DNA of 64,000 nucleotides, from positions 23,883,883 to 23,947,882 of the forward strand of contig NC_056039.1 of assembly GCF_004379255.2 (NCBI RefSeq). The letters are read 5' to 3'. Made by a program: the position numbers and the translations under genes. Under the pieces are notes generated by a model. The model had not been told where the DNA came from and did not search any database. It was given only the letters and a program-made list of their open reading frames with translations. This document shows positions 1 through 12,608 of the stretch, one piece after another (within the stretch, counting starts at the first letter, position 1; the number at the start of each line of letters is the position of its first letter). Source of the DNA: Salvia splendens. Taxonomy: Eukaryota; Streptophyta; Magnoliopsida; Lamiales; Lamiaceae.

Positions 1-1259
1 GCTGCGTGCTATGAGAAATTAAAGTGCGTGTGTAAATTAGGGTACGAGTGTGTATGTGAGAAGCTACTAGACAAAACTTACTAAAAATGACTAGACAAAA
101 GGTAAACAGAATCACAGGACATGCTGGCAGACTGCCTCCTGGGTGTGCAGAAAAGCTGAAAAAGTGCAAGTACAAAAGCAAAAAGCAACAAAAGCAACAC
201 AAGTGGTCCCATTCTTTGATTGTGACATTATCTTCTTCACCAAGCCAAACAACAAGATCTAAAAAACTCCATTGATGAATGATCAAGCTTGAAAATTCGT
301 AAATGCAATATTTAACTTGAAATCGAGAACGAAAGCTAAGAAAACTGAGATCTACGCAAACTGGTCAGCGAGACAAGGTGACAGAAGCAAGCAGAAACGA
401 TTCCCATGCGTTTTTTAGAAACTTAACCCGATTAAAACTTGTAAACACTCTAAGAAAACCTTGATCTAACTAAGCAAAGCAGATTCAAGCACTTAAACAA
501 CAAAAATCAACGTAAAATTACCAGATCTAGTTACTAGGCAGAAAGAAATAATAAGCAAGCTGAAACATAAAATAAAACCACAATAAACTTCATTGCATTC
601 AAGATTATCACCCAAAAGATGTTTCAACTAAGTAGCTACTGGAATCCAAATCAAAGGCAAGAAAAACAAGTACTTAAACTAAGAAATCTTAAAAACAAAG
701 CAAGTAAAAGATTGTTTGGCTCATCGGAAACTGAAACTGGAGGAATTTCTGGAACTACGGCGGCTGGAATGAATCAGGCATGATGCTCCTCGCCGGCAGG
801 TGGCCGGAATCTTCAAGTCAGGATGCTGGATTTAGATGGAACTAAGAGCTAGTGGAGCTATTCTCCTCAAAAGTGATGATAAGTCCTAAGTAAAGTGGTG
901 TGTAGATTCCTCCTTTTCTTTATGTTCAGCTCCTATTTATAGGGTGGCTTGCCCTAATTTCTAGGGCTTTCTCTTCATGTGGAATGACAATTTTGCCCTT
1001 CTTTAGATAGGTGATTATTCCAAGCAAGTCCTTCCTTCTCGTGTCCAGTTCTGTGGCATCCATCCTGACCAGTTTGCGTATTTTCTGCTCATACTGACCA
1101 GTTTGCACACTCTTCGCAGCTTTTTCACTCGAATTCCTTCTGAACCTTCCCTCCTGATTTAGTACTTCAACCTGCACACTTTAACAACTATTTTGCAGAT
1201 ATTATCCAATAAAGCACCTTATACTGACCAGTAACCAAGGCCTAGAATGCGACTTATCA
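1..1259 (-). mobile_element. Athila-like LTR, 5' part (element D)
   Basis: Read on the minus strand this begins at 1259 with TGATAAGTCG and the phrase CTAGGCCTTGGTTACTGG, the same start as the LTR at 53640. Similarity to that LTR continues with interruptions down to about 90. A TATA-like CTATAAATAG lies at 933-942 on the minus strand. The far end of the LTR is off the left edge. Because the LTR start abuts chromovirus protease code at 1260, element D probably inserted into gypsy 1 and runs leftward out of the window. Short ORFs here are incidental. Confidence 0.7.
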
Positions 1260-4200
1260 CCCTTCAACGTCATCGGAACGATCGGGACAACTACGGTCAG
1301 CATACTTATCGACACTGGAAGCAATCATGATTTCCTCCACCCGCGAGTAGCGGAGCGTTTGCGTTTATCCTTGTCGCCGATCAGGCCGTTTAGAGTCTAT
1401 GTGGAGAACGGTGCTTCCTTAATTTGTTCCCATGTAGCGCGCAAAACCAAGCTATCAATTCAAGGAGTGATTTTTCACCTGGATTTGCACATCATGGAAA
1501 TTCATGGCCCCGACATTGTGCTTGGTATGGATTGGTTGGAATCATTGGGCAAGATTTCAGCTGACTTTGTGGGGAAGACGTTGGAGTTCTACCAGAACGG
1601 TGTTCCTGTGGCATTGCACGGAGTTCAGCCTTCCCCCCGTCTGATCTCGTTGCAGTCATTGGCTATGTTGGCTGCTCATTCAACGTCTAATGAGTTTTAT
1701 GAGCTCATCAGGATCGAGGATGGGGGAGACGGTCCAACCCCAGCCGACGGTGAGGAGTTTCCGCCAGACATACCGCCAGCGATTTTGGAGGTTTTGAACA
1801 CGTTTCGCTCGGTCTTTGCGATACCAACAGGGATGCCACCGCGACGGGAGTATGATCATAGAATCCACCTACTTCCCAACACCAAACCAATCAATGTTCG
1901 ACCCTACAGGTACCCTTATTTTCAGAAGAACGAGATCGAGAAGCAGGTGCGAGACATGCTCGAACAGGGAATCATTCAGCGGAGCCAGAGCCCTTTCTCC
2001 TCATCGGTATTATTGATTAGAAAGAAAGATGGGTCCTTCCGCTTTTGTATCGACTACCGAGCCTTGAATATAGCAACGGTTCCTGATCATTTCCCAATCC
2101 CAACAGCCGATGAACTCTTCGATGAGCTGGGGCACGCGAAGTTCTTCACCAAATTGGATTTGAGATCCGGGTACCATCAAATTCGCATGAACGAGGCAGA
2201 CGTCTTTAAAACGGCATTTCGAACACACGACGGGCATTTTGAATTCCTAGTAATGCCGTTCGGCCTGACAAACGCCCCGTCAAGCTGCAATGAACGGGAT
2301 TTTTCAACCGCTATTAAGGAAGTGCGTCATTGTATTCTTCGACGACATCCTCATATATAGTCCGACGTTGGATACCCACTGCTCCCACTTGGCGCAGGTG
2401 TTAGAACTATTACAGGCCCACCAGTTCTTCTTCAAACTCTCCAAGTGCTCGTTCTGCAGCACAACCGTGGAATACCTGGGTCATTTGGTTTCGGATGGCA
2501 ACCTTAAAGCCGACCCGGCGAAGATTGAGGCAATGACGACTTGGCCATCGCCCACGACCGTGAAACAGTTGCGCGGTTTTTTGGGTTTAACAGGATATTA
2601 TAGGCGCTTCATTGCAAATTACGCCATGATCGCAGCACCCCTCACGGATCTGCTGAAGAAGGAGGCTTTCAAATGGTCGGACGTAGGGGAGACCGCGTTC
2701 GCGGCTTTAAAGGAGGCAATGTCGACGGCTCCAGTACTAAGTTTGCCGGATTTTGAGAGAAAATTCTACATCGAGACGGATGCATCAGATGTGGGAATTG
2801 GCGCGGTTTTGATCCAGGATAAACATCCCATTGCTTATTTTAGCAAAAAGCTGGGCCCACGTCGTCGCGTGGCCTCGACGTATCATAAGGAGTTGTACGC
2901 CATAGTGGAAGCAGTACAGAAATGGCGACAATATCTCCTTGGTCGGGAATTCATCATACGCAGTGACCAGAAAAGTTTAAAAGATCTCCTTCAACAGGTC
3001 GTGCAAACCCCAGACCAACATCTCTACATCAGAAAACTGATGGGATATAAATTCAGTATCGAGTATAAATCGGGGAGCACCAACAAAGCGGCTGACGCTT
3101 TGTCGCGCCGCGAGGAAGGCAGCGACCCACCCGCGGATCCAGAACCGCGACATGACACGCCAGCTCTGGAGGAAGCTCCACAATCCGAGGCTGTTTTTCT
3201 CGCGGCGATAGCACAGCCCGTTCCTGATCTGCTGCAGCATTTACGGGCTGAGACGACAACATTGCCTGATTTAATAGCGTTGGTTGGGCAGATCGCGTCA
3301 GGTTCGGCCCCAGCACATCTATCATTGGTCGACGGCCTGGTCTACTATAATCGCAGGGTCCTCCTTAGTCCAGATTCCAAGCTTAAGCGTTTGTTGCTAA
3401 CCGAACATCACTGCTCGCCAGTTGCGGGTCACCCAGGGCACGACCGAACCTTTCGTCTACTCTCGGCCGGGTTTTATTGGCCCCGAATGCGCAAGGATGT
3501 GAAGATGTTTGTCGATTCCTGTGCAGTTTGTCAATCCACTAAGTACTCGACCCAAAAACCCGCGGGCCTGTTACAACCACTTCCGATTCCCTCCCAAGTT
3601 TGGGAGGACGTTTCTATGGACTTCATTACGGGTCTCCCACCATCCAGAGGTTACACCACTATTATGGTGGTGGTGGATCGTCTCTCGAAGTATGCGCACT
3701 TCGCTCCATTACCGGTGAAGTTCGACGCCTTACGGGTCGCCCATCTCTTCATCAACACGGTGGTGCGTCATCATGGTTTTCCGAAGACTTTGGTCTCAGA
3801 CAGAGATTCAGTATTTTTGAATGCTACGTGGGAAGAAATGTTACGTTTGAGCGGAACGAAGCTGCACTTTTCTACAGCTTACCACCCTCAATCGGATGGC
3901 CAAACGGAGGTTCGGAATCGCGGCCTCGAACAATACCTTCGCGCCTTTACAGCTGACCGGCCGTCTAAATGGTGCAACTTTCTTCCTTGGGCTGAGCTCG
4001 CCCTTAATTGTTTCCATAATGCGTCGTTGGGCACTTCGCCATTCAGGGCATTGTATGGGAGGGAACCCCCCCTGCTGGTGGCGTCTCCCCCCTCGGCGAC
4101 TACCCCCCCTAAAGTAGCTGATTTGATAAGGCAGCGTGGACAATTGCTGACGGAGTTACGCACGAATCTTGATCGTGCTAGGCAACGGATGTGTGAGGTA

Positions 4201-4917
4201 GCAAATAAACACAGGAGGCACGTCGAGTTCGAGGTTGGAGACTTGGTCTGGCTGAAGCTACAACCTTATCGTCAGCACTCCGTCGCCAAACCGCTCTCGG
4301 CCAAATTATCCCGTCGCTTCTACGGGCCATATGAAGTATTGGAGCGCGTGGGGCCGGTCGCGTACCTTCTGCGTCTGCCGGAAGGAAGCAGAATTCATGA
4401 CGTCTTCCACGTCAGTTTACTTCGGGAATTTGTGGCAGGTGATGAAGATTCGCTTCCCCACAGTGAGCTACCGATGGAGTTTGTGGGGAGCAGCCCGATC
4501 GTGACTCCGGTGGCGCTTATCGATTCCCAGGTCATGTGGCACGACGGAAAACCAACGGAGCACGTGTTGGTAAGCTGGTCGGACGGGACGGACTCCCCGT
4601 CGTGGGAGCCATTCGACTTGATTAAGAGAAGGTTCCCTAATTTCCCCCTTGAGGTCAAGGAGGCGGTTAACCGGGGGGGAGTTGATAAGGTCAACCCGAG
4701 ACATCGTGAGGAGGACTCGTCCGCAAAGGGACGAGAGCCAGAGGTGACACATCGTGAAGAGGATTCGTCCGCAAGGGGACGTGAGCCAGAGGTGACCCCG
4801 GAGTTAGCGAAGCAGAGGCCACGGAAGAAGAACGCAGGCACTGAGCAGACAAGGACGTTGAGGCCGAGGGATCGAATCAAACCACCCAAGAAGCTGGCGA
4901 ATTACGTCGCCAAGTAG
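1260..4917 (+). pseudogene. Chromovirus pol (protease-RT-RNase H-integrase-chromodomain), frameshifted
   Basis: The frame is already open at 1260 and carries an aspartic protease motif (ILIDTGSNHDF). The reverse transcriptase begins near 1890, with [13 protein letters not shown] and the FFDDILIYS active site. A small deletion near 2282, between the NAP motif and the QAAMNGIF segment, shifts the frame. The second part (about 2287-4917) holds RNase H (ETDASDVGIGAVL), the integrase HHCC finger (HHCSPVAGHPGHD through CAVC), the DDE core (MDFITG, SDRDSVF, GQTEVRN) and a chromodomain-like end (SWSDGTDSPSWEP). The C-terminus carries two tandem 16-residue copies of an HREEDSSA-type unit (4702-4797). 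One frameshift makes it nonfunctional as read. The family is certain; the exact chromovirus clade is not. Confidence 0.92.
4673..4681 (+). promoter_or_regulatory. Polypurine tract of gypsy 1
   Basis: GGGGGGGAG lies directly before the TGATAAGG that I take as the 3' LTR start. It sits inside the pol reading frame, so the last roughly 78 codons of the ORF overlap the LTR. Confidence 0.55.
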
Positions 4918-5336
4918 CGACGTAATTAAGTAGTAGTCATCTGTTTTCTTTTCCTTAGTAGTTGCTTTTCGTATTTTTTGAACTTTGGATTATTAATGTT
5001 TTATTGTAATTGGGTCGGGCGTGTTATAAGCCCCGTTCGGGTTTTCTTAGTTGGTTCTTTCCCGAACGTATAGGTTAGGTCGAACCAACCCTAGGGTCTT
5101 AGTATAAATAGGGCTATTATTCATTCTACGAGAATAAATCAAAATCATATCATTCTAGCCCATATATTGTGCAACAAGAAACCTCCCCTGTTTTTTGTGC
5201 TGACGACGAGATCATCTCGCGTACAGCTTCCTTTCGCCGGAAATTCGCCGCTGATCCAGACCTCCTGGACATCGGATAGAGCCGGTCGTGTTTCTTGCTC
5301 GTGAATTAATCTACGTTAAGAGAATCACTCTTAACA
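4683..5336 (+). repeat. 3' LTR of gypsy 1 (boundaries inferred)
   Basis: The LTR starts TGATAAGG after the polypurine tract and probably ends CTTAACA, a near inverted repeat of the start. A TATA box TATAAATA lies at 5103-5110. The end could instead be TACA at 5369, just before hAT code resumes. The 5' LTR is outside the window, so the limits could not be checked against a second copy. Confidence 0.5.
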
Positions 5337-5369
5337 GAGGCTTGTCTCTTTAACCAAAATTCAACTACA

Positions 5370-6077
5370 AAAAACGAGGGAGGATGGATGGGAGATTCAC
5401 TTGAACAAGGTAGCTCATTTTGCAATAATCATGGCATTGTTGTTTCAGATTTGGAAGCTTGTTATGTGCCTCATGGAAGATCAAAGCGTTTTGCTCAACA
5501 AGTTTCCCATCGTCATCATTTTCGCATTGATGTGTTTATAGAGGTAATTGATTTATTACTTCAAGAAGTTGACAATCGATTTGATGAAGTCAATATGGAG
5601 TTGATCAGATGCATGACTTGCTTCAGTCCTAGAGATGACTTCTCTTCTTTTGACGAAGAAAGTGTACTCAAACTTGCAACATTTTATCCTTCTGATTTTT
5701 CAAGCATTGATTTAAGGTCTCTTAATTGTCAACTTGTTATATTCATGGATGATATGAGAAGAGATAATGACTTTCAGAATTCGCAAGATCTTAGTTCTCT
5801 TTCAATGAAGCTTGTTGAAACAAAGAGGGATGTGGCTTACCCCTTTGTCTTTTTGCTTATCAGGTTGATTTTGATGCTTCCGGTTGCTATTGCAAGTGTA
5901 GAGAGAGTATTTTCTGGAATGACGTTTGTGAAGAATAAGTTGTGAAATAGAATTGGTGATAAACCTTTGAATGATTGTTTGGTGACTTTCATTGAGAAAG
6001 AAATGTTTGTACAAGTCTCTGATGATGATATAGCCCATCACTTTGAGGAAATGAAGACTCGTCGAAAAATAAATTAG
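5370..6077 (+). pseudogene. hAT transposase C-terminal fragment (ZMYM1-like)
   Basis: The open frame resembles the C-terminal half of plant hAT transposases usually annotated zinc finger MYM-type 1-like. It has GGW and SLEQ, then SSFCNNHG, RSKRFAQQVSHRHHFR and LQEVDNRFDEVNMEL. The dimerisation region follows, with LPVAIASVERVFSGM. One in-frame TGA at 5943-5945 interrupts KNKL-NRIGDKPLND, where Arg (CGA) is the likely original. Reading then continues in frame to TAG at 6075. The N-terminal zinc finger and most of the catalytic domain are missing, probably cut off when gypsy 1 inserted. Confidence 0.85.
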
Positions 6078-6224
6078 ATGTTATGTTTAGTTTTTGGTTT
6101 ATTTTGTTTTAAAATATACGAGTTCAAAATTGAATAATATTTCAAATATTATTTTACCGTTCTTTTCTATTTTTTTAAGTGTTATGTAATTATTTATCAT
6201 ACGAATCGTACCCCAAATGACAAA

Positions 6225-6241
6225 TCCTGGATCCGCCATTG
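6225..6241 (+). repeat. hAT 3' terminal inverted repeat
   Basis: TCCTGGATCCGCCATTG is close to the reverse complement of the CAGTGGCGGATCCAGGA-type end common in plant hAT elements. It lies 147 bp after the transposase stop, where the element should end. The partner end is not in the window. Confidence 0.6.
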
Positions 6242-6263
6242 CTTCTGCTCCACTCCTTGCACC

Positions 6264-6350
6264 AAGAAACCGTCTTCAATATTTTCATTAATAAATTTTA
6301 TTTTATGCAAGAAACCGTCTTCAATATTTTCATTAATAAATTTTATTTTA
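6264..6350 (+). repeat. 45-bp tandem duplication upstream of actin
   Basis: A 45-bp unit beginning AAGAAACCGTCTTCAATATT occurs twice head to tail, with copies starting at 6264 and 6309. It lies between the hAT end and the actin promoter. Confidence 0.85.
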
Positions 6351-6576
6351 TTTTATTTTCTCTAAGTATTTTTACTTTAAAATAATTCGTGCAAAACCGC
6401 ATTAACGTAGACTAAAACTAAGTTCAAAAGGAAGCCAGCTATATTGACAAAATAAATGACAATTCTATCGTGGGTACCACAATATGCAAAATCAAATCAT
6501 ACAATCCAATGGCTCAGATCTCATAATCTTGAATTTGAGTCATATGATCTGAATTTAATGTGAGGCTGAGATTTCA

Positions 6577-6640
6577 TTTAAATAAGAGGGTCTGCATTTC
6601 ATTTCATTTCATTTCATTTTCATTTTCATTTTCATTTCAG
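6577..6640 (+). promoter_or_regulatory. Probable actin core promoter with TTTCA-type repeat
   Basis: A TATA-like TTTAAATAAG lies at 6577-6586. A pyrimidine-rich CATTT/CATTTT repeat follows at 6595-6638, ending where the conserved-looking leader starts. Both are about 90-150 bp before the leader-intron donor, which suits a plant actin gene. The transcription start is inferred, not seen. Confidence 0.4.
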
Positions 6641-7439
6641 ACCAAAGAGGAAAAGTACACAGAGTCCACATTATCTCTGAGAGAGTCTCTCGGCGAGAAT
6701 CACCGAAGAATTTGACACCCATTTCCGGTAATCCTCAAAGCTCCAATCTTTTTCTCAATTTTGGCGATTCTCGTTACAAACACTCGATTTTTGTCCTTAT
6801 TGTTTACAAAAATGTTTGAATCTAGTCAAATTATTTCCTCTTTTACCATTTTTGATGTCTCGATTTGTTGTTTTATGTGAGATCTATTAGTACTTTATGT
6901 TTTGATGGATCTGACGATGTGTGTTTTGAAGATCATTTATGCTATGCATGTGTGAGTCTTGATAAGTGAAGATCGTATGTTTCAAGTGACTCTTCTTGTT
7001 TGAAGTTCTTTATTTGTTTTCTTGTCTTTGATTGGGATCTTGCTATATTTGGAAATTTCCTATTTATAGCTGGATTTTTGTGAGAAATGTGAATGTACCA
7101 TTTAATTATTTGATTAGTTGATGTTGTGTAGTATATTGTAATTAAAAATTGGCTGCTTAATCCTTGAGGTCTGCTCTTGAGTCAAAATCCTAAGTCATTT
7201 AGATTGTGTACCTTTAGGTCTCCTATAGAGTCAAAATACTGAAGGATTTTCCATTGTTGATGTTTGCTTATGCTTGTGGATCTTGTGGGTTTTGTTTGAA
7301 CTTTGAAAGTATACGATTTCTGATAATGGCATTGTTATTGAATATGAAGTGAAATTTTGCTCTTGAATTAGCTTTTGATATTCATGATTTCATATGTATG
7401 GCTATGTTGATGATCTTGTGATTCTTTTCTTGTCTTCAG
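6640..7439 (+). other. Actin 5' leader exon and leader intron
   Basis: The leader exon ends TTTCCG at 6727. A donor GTAATC begins at 6728 and an acceptor TTGTCTTCAG ends at 7439, giving a 712-bp T-rich intron. Translation starts 13 bases downstream at 7453. A long intron in the 5' untranslated leader is typical of plant actin genes and often boosts expression. Part of this intron (about 6938-7345) has a second copy at 25068-25440. Confidence 0.75.
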
Positions 7440-7452
7440 ATAACAATAAGCG

Positions 7453-8887
<1,435 letters not shown>

Positions 8888-9379
8888 ACATCGAACTCAA
8901 GTTTTGCTGTTTCATGGTTATACATGATATGATTTGCGTATGGCACCCTATGCTTCATTTACGTTGCGATTTCTTCTGGTTTTTTCGTTTATTGAGTTGT
9001 CATCTACTGTCTGAGAATTTGAAGTTTGGACATGGAAATATTTTCTTTTTTCTTTTTTGGTTCCATATTTATATTAGTTTGTAGCAGACTTGTGCTTTTC
9101 CGATGTTAGTATGGTTTGAGTTTTGGTTGAAGAGCACATAACTGTAATTTTAGTATGGCATTCGTAATGTCAAGATTCAATCTTTGCTTTTACTTCTTTG
9201 TGATTATGGCTATTTTTGGTCAAGTATATGCTATTATTGGGGGGGGGGGGGGGGAAATGAATTTACTATTATTAGTCCTTAAGTCTACAACTAATTGAAT
9301 GTTTAGTGAGCTAAGCTGCATAAGATGTTGTGTGGTTTGTTTCGATCGAATTGATCTATGTCCATGAGAGAAAGATGTG
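8888..9379 (+). other. Actin 3' untranslated region and flank, with a poly-G run
   Basis: T-rich sequence follows the stop codon and probably includes the 3' untranslated region. I see no clear AATAAA signal. A run of 16 G bases lies at 9239-9254. No other gene was recognised. Confidence 0.5.
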
Positions 9380-10930
9380 CAAGCTTTATTAAGTCAATGA
9401 TCTCCAAATGAACATGTTCCTAGCTCTATAGTCTTTCTTCTTGATTTTGTGTCGAAGAAGAAATTCCATCTTCAGCATCATGTACATATATAACTTTGGA
9501 TCAACTCTTATCTGACTTCAACTGCTCCAATGTATCTCGACAGCTATCTTGAAATAGCAATGGTTTCCTGTATGATCCCTTTCAGCCACATATGCCTTCT
9601 TTCAATTTCACACTGAGAGCATTGTACTTGGTCTTGGTTGTTGATAATGCAACTACAAATTGCAAATTAGATTTCCAACTTATTAAAGAGCCATATAAAT
9701 TGATCACATATCCTGATTTTCTATTGTTAATTTGTTTCTGATTCATGCATAATCAAAGTTACAATAACCTTTAGAGCATCTTCAGTTTTACCAGCAAATT
9801 TCTAGTCCAAGGTTCTTTGCCAAACTTTGACATATATTTACTAGCCACACTGATAGCATGAGCTACTTGGGGACTTGTACATCTCATGGTGCATATTACT
9901 CTCCCAGGAACATATAATGTCTAATCTCTCTCTTCCTTCTCTTGAACTATGCTTAACTTTTGACTCATTTATGATCTCAAATGTTGAGCCAGAGGTATAG
10001 ATGCTACTTTTGTTAGGGCTGACAATTTTTGATCCGACACGAATCTGCACGAAGTTAACCCGACACGAACACTTGCACGTTTAGGATTGGATCCTTATAG
10101 GGTCGACCCAATAAGAACCCGAAAATTTTGGGTTGGGTCGGATTTGTGTCGGGTTGGGTTATCCGTTAAGAAAAAAAATAATTATTTTGATTATTTGATT
10201 AAGTAATTAATATATTAAACTTTAATTTTAATTATTTTTATTAATTAAAAAATATTATACTTTAATTTTATTAGTATAAATATGATTAATACTATTATTA
10301 ATTATTTTTCATAATAAAAAATATTACTCCATACTTAAATTTTATTAAAAAATAATTATTTTAATTTTTTAACTTTATTATTTAGATTTAATTTTAATAT
10401 ACTTTAATTTTATTATTCGGATTTAAAAATTATTTAAATTGATTATTTTAATTTTGTAATATCTTATTTTATCGTGTAATATCAAATTTTAATTATATAA
10501 TATCATGTTTTGGTCGTTATTGTGTAGCGTCAAGCTATAATGTATAGTAACTTACTATCATTAAAAGAGGATTGATATTTTTTTGGATGACTCGAAATCC
10601 GCACGAATCCGTTGGGTTGGAACTCGATAAGAACACGATGATTAGGGTTGGGTTTGACCGTATTGGGTTAAGTCTATATTGGGTTGACCCGATAGCGATC
10701 CAATCCGCACGATTTGCCAACTATGACTTTTGTATTGTCCATCTAAAACTTCTTTAGGATATTCTATATTTAATCGGACTGAATCAACTTCAATTCCCCC
10801 CTTGCCTCTCTTTCTCTAGATATATGCCCAAAATACTCCTTGCATCTCCAAGATGTTTCATCTCAAAGCTCAATTGTAGCTCTTTCGTCACTTCTTCTAT
10901 ATATGTATCTCTTGTTGGCTTAAAGAAGGG
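9380..10930 (-). pseudogene. Degenerate Ty1/copia RT and RNase H fragment
   Basis: On the minus strand, 10930-10780 reads a reverse transcriptase C-terminal segment (FEMKHLGDARSILGIYLEKE). The equivalent of the VPYASAVGSLMYA region lies around 10050-9890. It is followed by a match to the TRPDIAHAV-type block (TSPQVAHAISVASKYMS) and an RNase H part with ISWKSNLQFVVALSTTKTKY and EGIWLKGIIQE. Many stops and frameshifts show it is old. It is interrupted by a hAT MITE (10014-10725). No LTRs were recognised. Confidence 0.75.
10014..10725. mobile_element. hAT-type MITE with 8-bp target duplication
   Basis: The left end TAGGGCTGACAA and the right end (reverse complement CATAGTTGGCAA) form imperfect inverted repeats. 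ACTTTTGT flanks both sides (10006-10013 and 10726-10733), the 8-bp duplication expected for hAT. Subterminal regions repeat CCGACACGA and GGGTTGGGT motifs; the middle is very AT-rich. There is no transposase, so it is non-autonomous. It sits inside the copia fragment. Confidence 0.8.
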
Positions 10931-11002
10931 GTTTTGCACCTGTGTTGTGTGCACGTGTTACTTTTTTCAACGGTACTTATGATTTCCCACTTAAAAAAAT
11001 AC

Positions 11003-11243
11003 TACTATTTCCGTCCTTGAAAAAAAGAAACTTCTAAAACGGACAATTAGTAAAGTAAGAGAAAATAATTGGTAAAGTAGGAAAGATGAAGAGAAAATGA
11101 GTAAAGTAAGCGAGAGGAAGAGAAAAAAGTAGTGTTTGTGGATTGTAGGTCCTCTTCCTAAAATAGAAAGTATAGAAAGTTCTAATTTTTAAGGGACGGA
11201 TCAAAATGGAAATAGTTTCTATTTTTAAGGGACGAAAATAGTA
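11003..11243. mobile_element. Stowaway-like (Tc1/mariner) MITE
   Basis: The terminal inverted repeats are TACTATTTCCGTCCTTGAAA on the left and, as reverse complement, TACTATTTTCGTCCCTTAAA on the right. TA lies at both ends. The 241-bp size and the CGTCC terminal motif are typical of plant Stowaway elements. It has no coding capacity. Confidence 0.7.
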
Positions 11244-11251
11244 TGAGTTAG

Positions 11252-11760
11252 TAGGGGTGGCAAATCGTGCGTGTCGGGTCGTTATCGTGTCGACACGATA
11301 ACGACACGAACACGATAACAGCAAACACGAACACGACCCGTTAAGAAAACCTCAAACACGAACACGACACGAAATCCTCAGACACGAACACGACACGAAC
11401 ACGACACGAACCAATTCGGGTCAACACGACACGATAACAACACGTACACGAGATGACACGATAACGACTCGATAACAACACGACCTGATAACGGTTAAAC
11501 CTATTAAAAATGAAAATAATAAGAATTAATAATATTAAAATATTATTTGTTAACGGATAACACGAACACGACACGAACACGTATTGTTAACGGATAACAC
11601 GAACACGACACGAACACGACACGAACACGACACGAAATTTTCGTGTCCTTAACGGGTCGACCCGATAAGGACACGAACCCAATAAGCTCTGACCCAAACC
11701 CATTATTTTCGTGCCGGTTCGTGTCGTGTTATCGTGTCGTGTCAAAAATTGCCAGCCCTA
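11252..11760. mobile_element. hAT-type MITE with perfect 8-bp target duplication
   Basis: The left end is TAGGGGTGGCAAATCGTG; the right end, reverse complemented, is TAGGGCTGGCAATTTTTG. TGAGTTAG flanks both sides exactly (11244-11251 and 11761-11768). The interior is packed with ACACGAACACGAC-type repeats on both flanks. It is 509 bp long, lacks a transposase, and landed directly at the right end of the Stowaway-like MITE. Confidence 0.9.
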
Positions 11761-11856
11761 TGAGTTAGTATATGACAAGTTAGGGTGTCGATACCATGAG
11801 GAACGATGGTAACCGTTATGAATCCCTACACTAGAAGTTTTTGGCATACGGCCACA

Positions 11857-12608
11857 CTAAGAGCATCCTCATCCATGCTCTTGCCAAAGAGCATGAATGT
11901 GGGCTCGAACCCATTTTTATTTTTTACTCCATACTCTTTGGCAAGAGCACAACACCCACATCCATGCTCTTCCGCAAGGACATGCTCAAGGGTCTCACCA
12001 TTCTATTATTCAATTTAAATAAAAACATTTCCACAATATTAAAATGCATTAAAAATACCCAAAATACTATTACTAATTACTAAAAAATTTAAAATTACAT
12101 AATTAAAATCCTAAAAATCAAAAATTTCATAATTAATGTCCTAAAAAATAAAAATAACATAATTTAAATTCTAAAAATTAAAAATTACATATTTAAATTT
12201 AGAGAGGGTTTGAGTGAGAGAGAAAGATGTAGATGAGTTGTATGAAAAAATATGAATGAGAGATAATTTGATGTGAAAATGGATGATGAATGTGTGTATT
12301 TATAGACGATTTTGGGATTAATTTTAAAAAAAAACGGTAATAAAACGGCTATATTTTTGGGAATCCAAAAATAAATTTTTTTAATTTTTGGTATTATTTC
12401 AATTTTTTTAAAAGAAAATGCCAACGTCATTGCCGTTGGCCAATAGAAACGCCGCTACGTCGCCCTGCTCAACGGCACGGACGTGCTCGATGCATCGAGC
12501 AGAACCGTGCTGTCGGGAAGAGCACAGCGGCGGACAGGGGCATGCCGCGCCGACAGCACGGACGCCGTCCTTCCCCACGGCTACAAGCACCGATGCGGAT
12601 GCTCTTAG
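11857..12608. mobile_element. MITE with CTAAGAGCATCC ends (PIF/Harbinger-like?)
   Basis: The ends CTAAGAGCATCCTCATC and, reverse complemented, CTAAGAGCATCCGCATC form a 17-base inverted repeat with one mismatch. The left half holds a second copy of the CATGCTCTTGCC phrase. The right 190 bp are GC-rich while the middle is AT-rich. Such ends are common on plant PIF/Harbinger-type MITEs, but I could not define a target duplication, so the superfamily is tentative. Confidence 0.55.

Larger units (their letters stand above)
1260..5336 (+). mobile_element. Ty3/gypsy chromovirus (gypsy 1), 3' portion
   Basis: The segment runs protease, reverse transcriptase, RNase H, integrase, chromodomain, polypurine tract and 3' LTR. 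The gag and 5' LTR are not visible and presumably lie beyond element D to the left. The domain order and C-terminal chromodomain place it in the chromovirus branch. The integration-site duplication cannot be tested because one end is outside the window. Confidence 0.85.

Noticed and set aside
1..1259. 5' LTR of gypsy 1
   Set aside because: Its sequence matches the Athila LTRs in reverse orientation, not the gypsy 1 LTR at 4683-5336.
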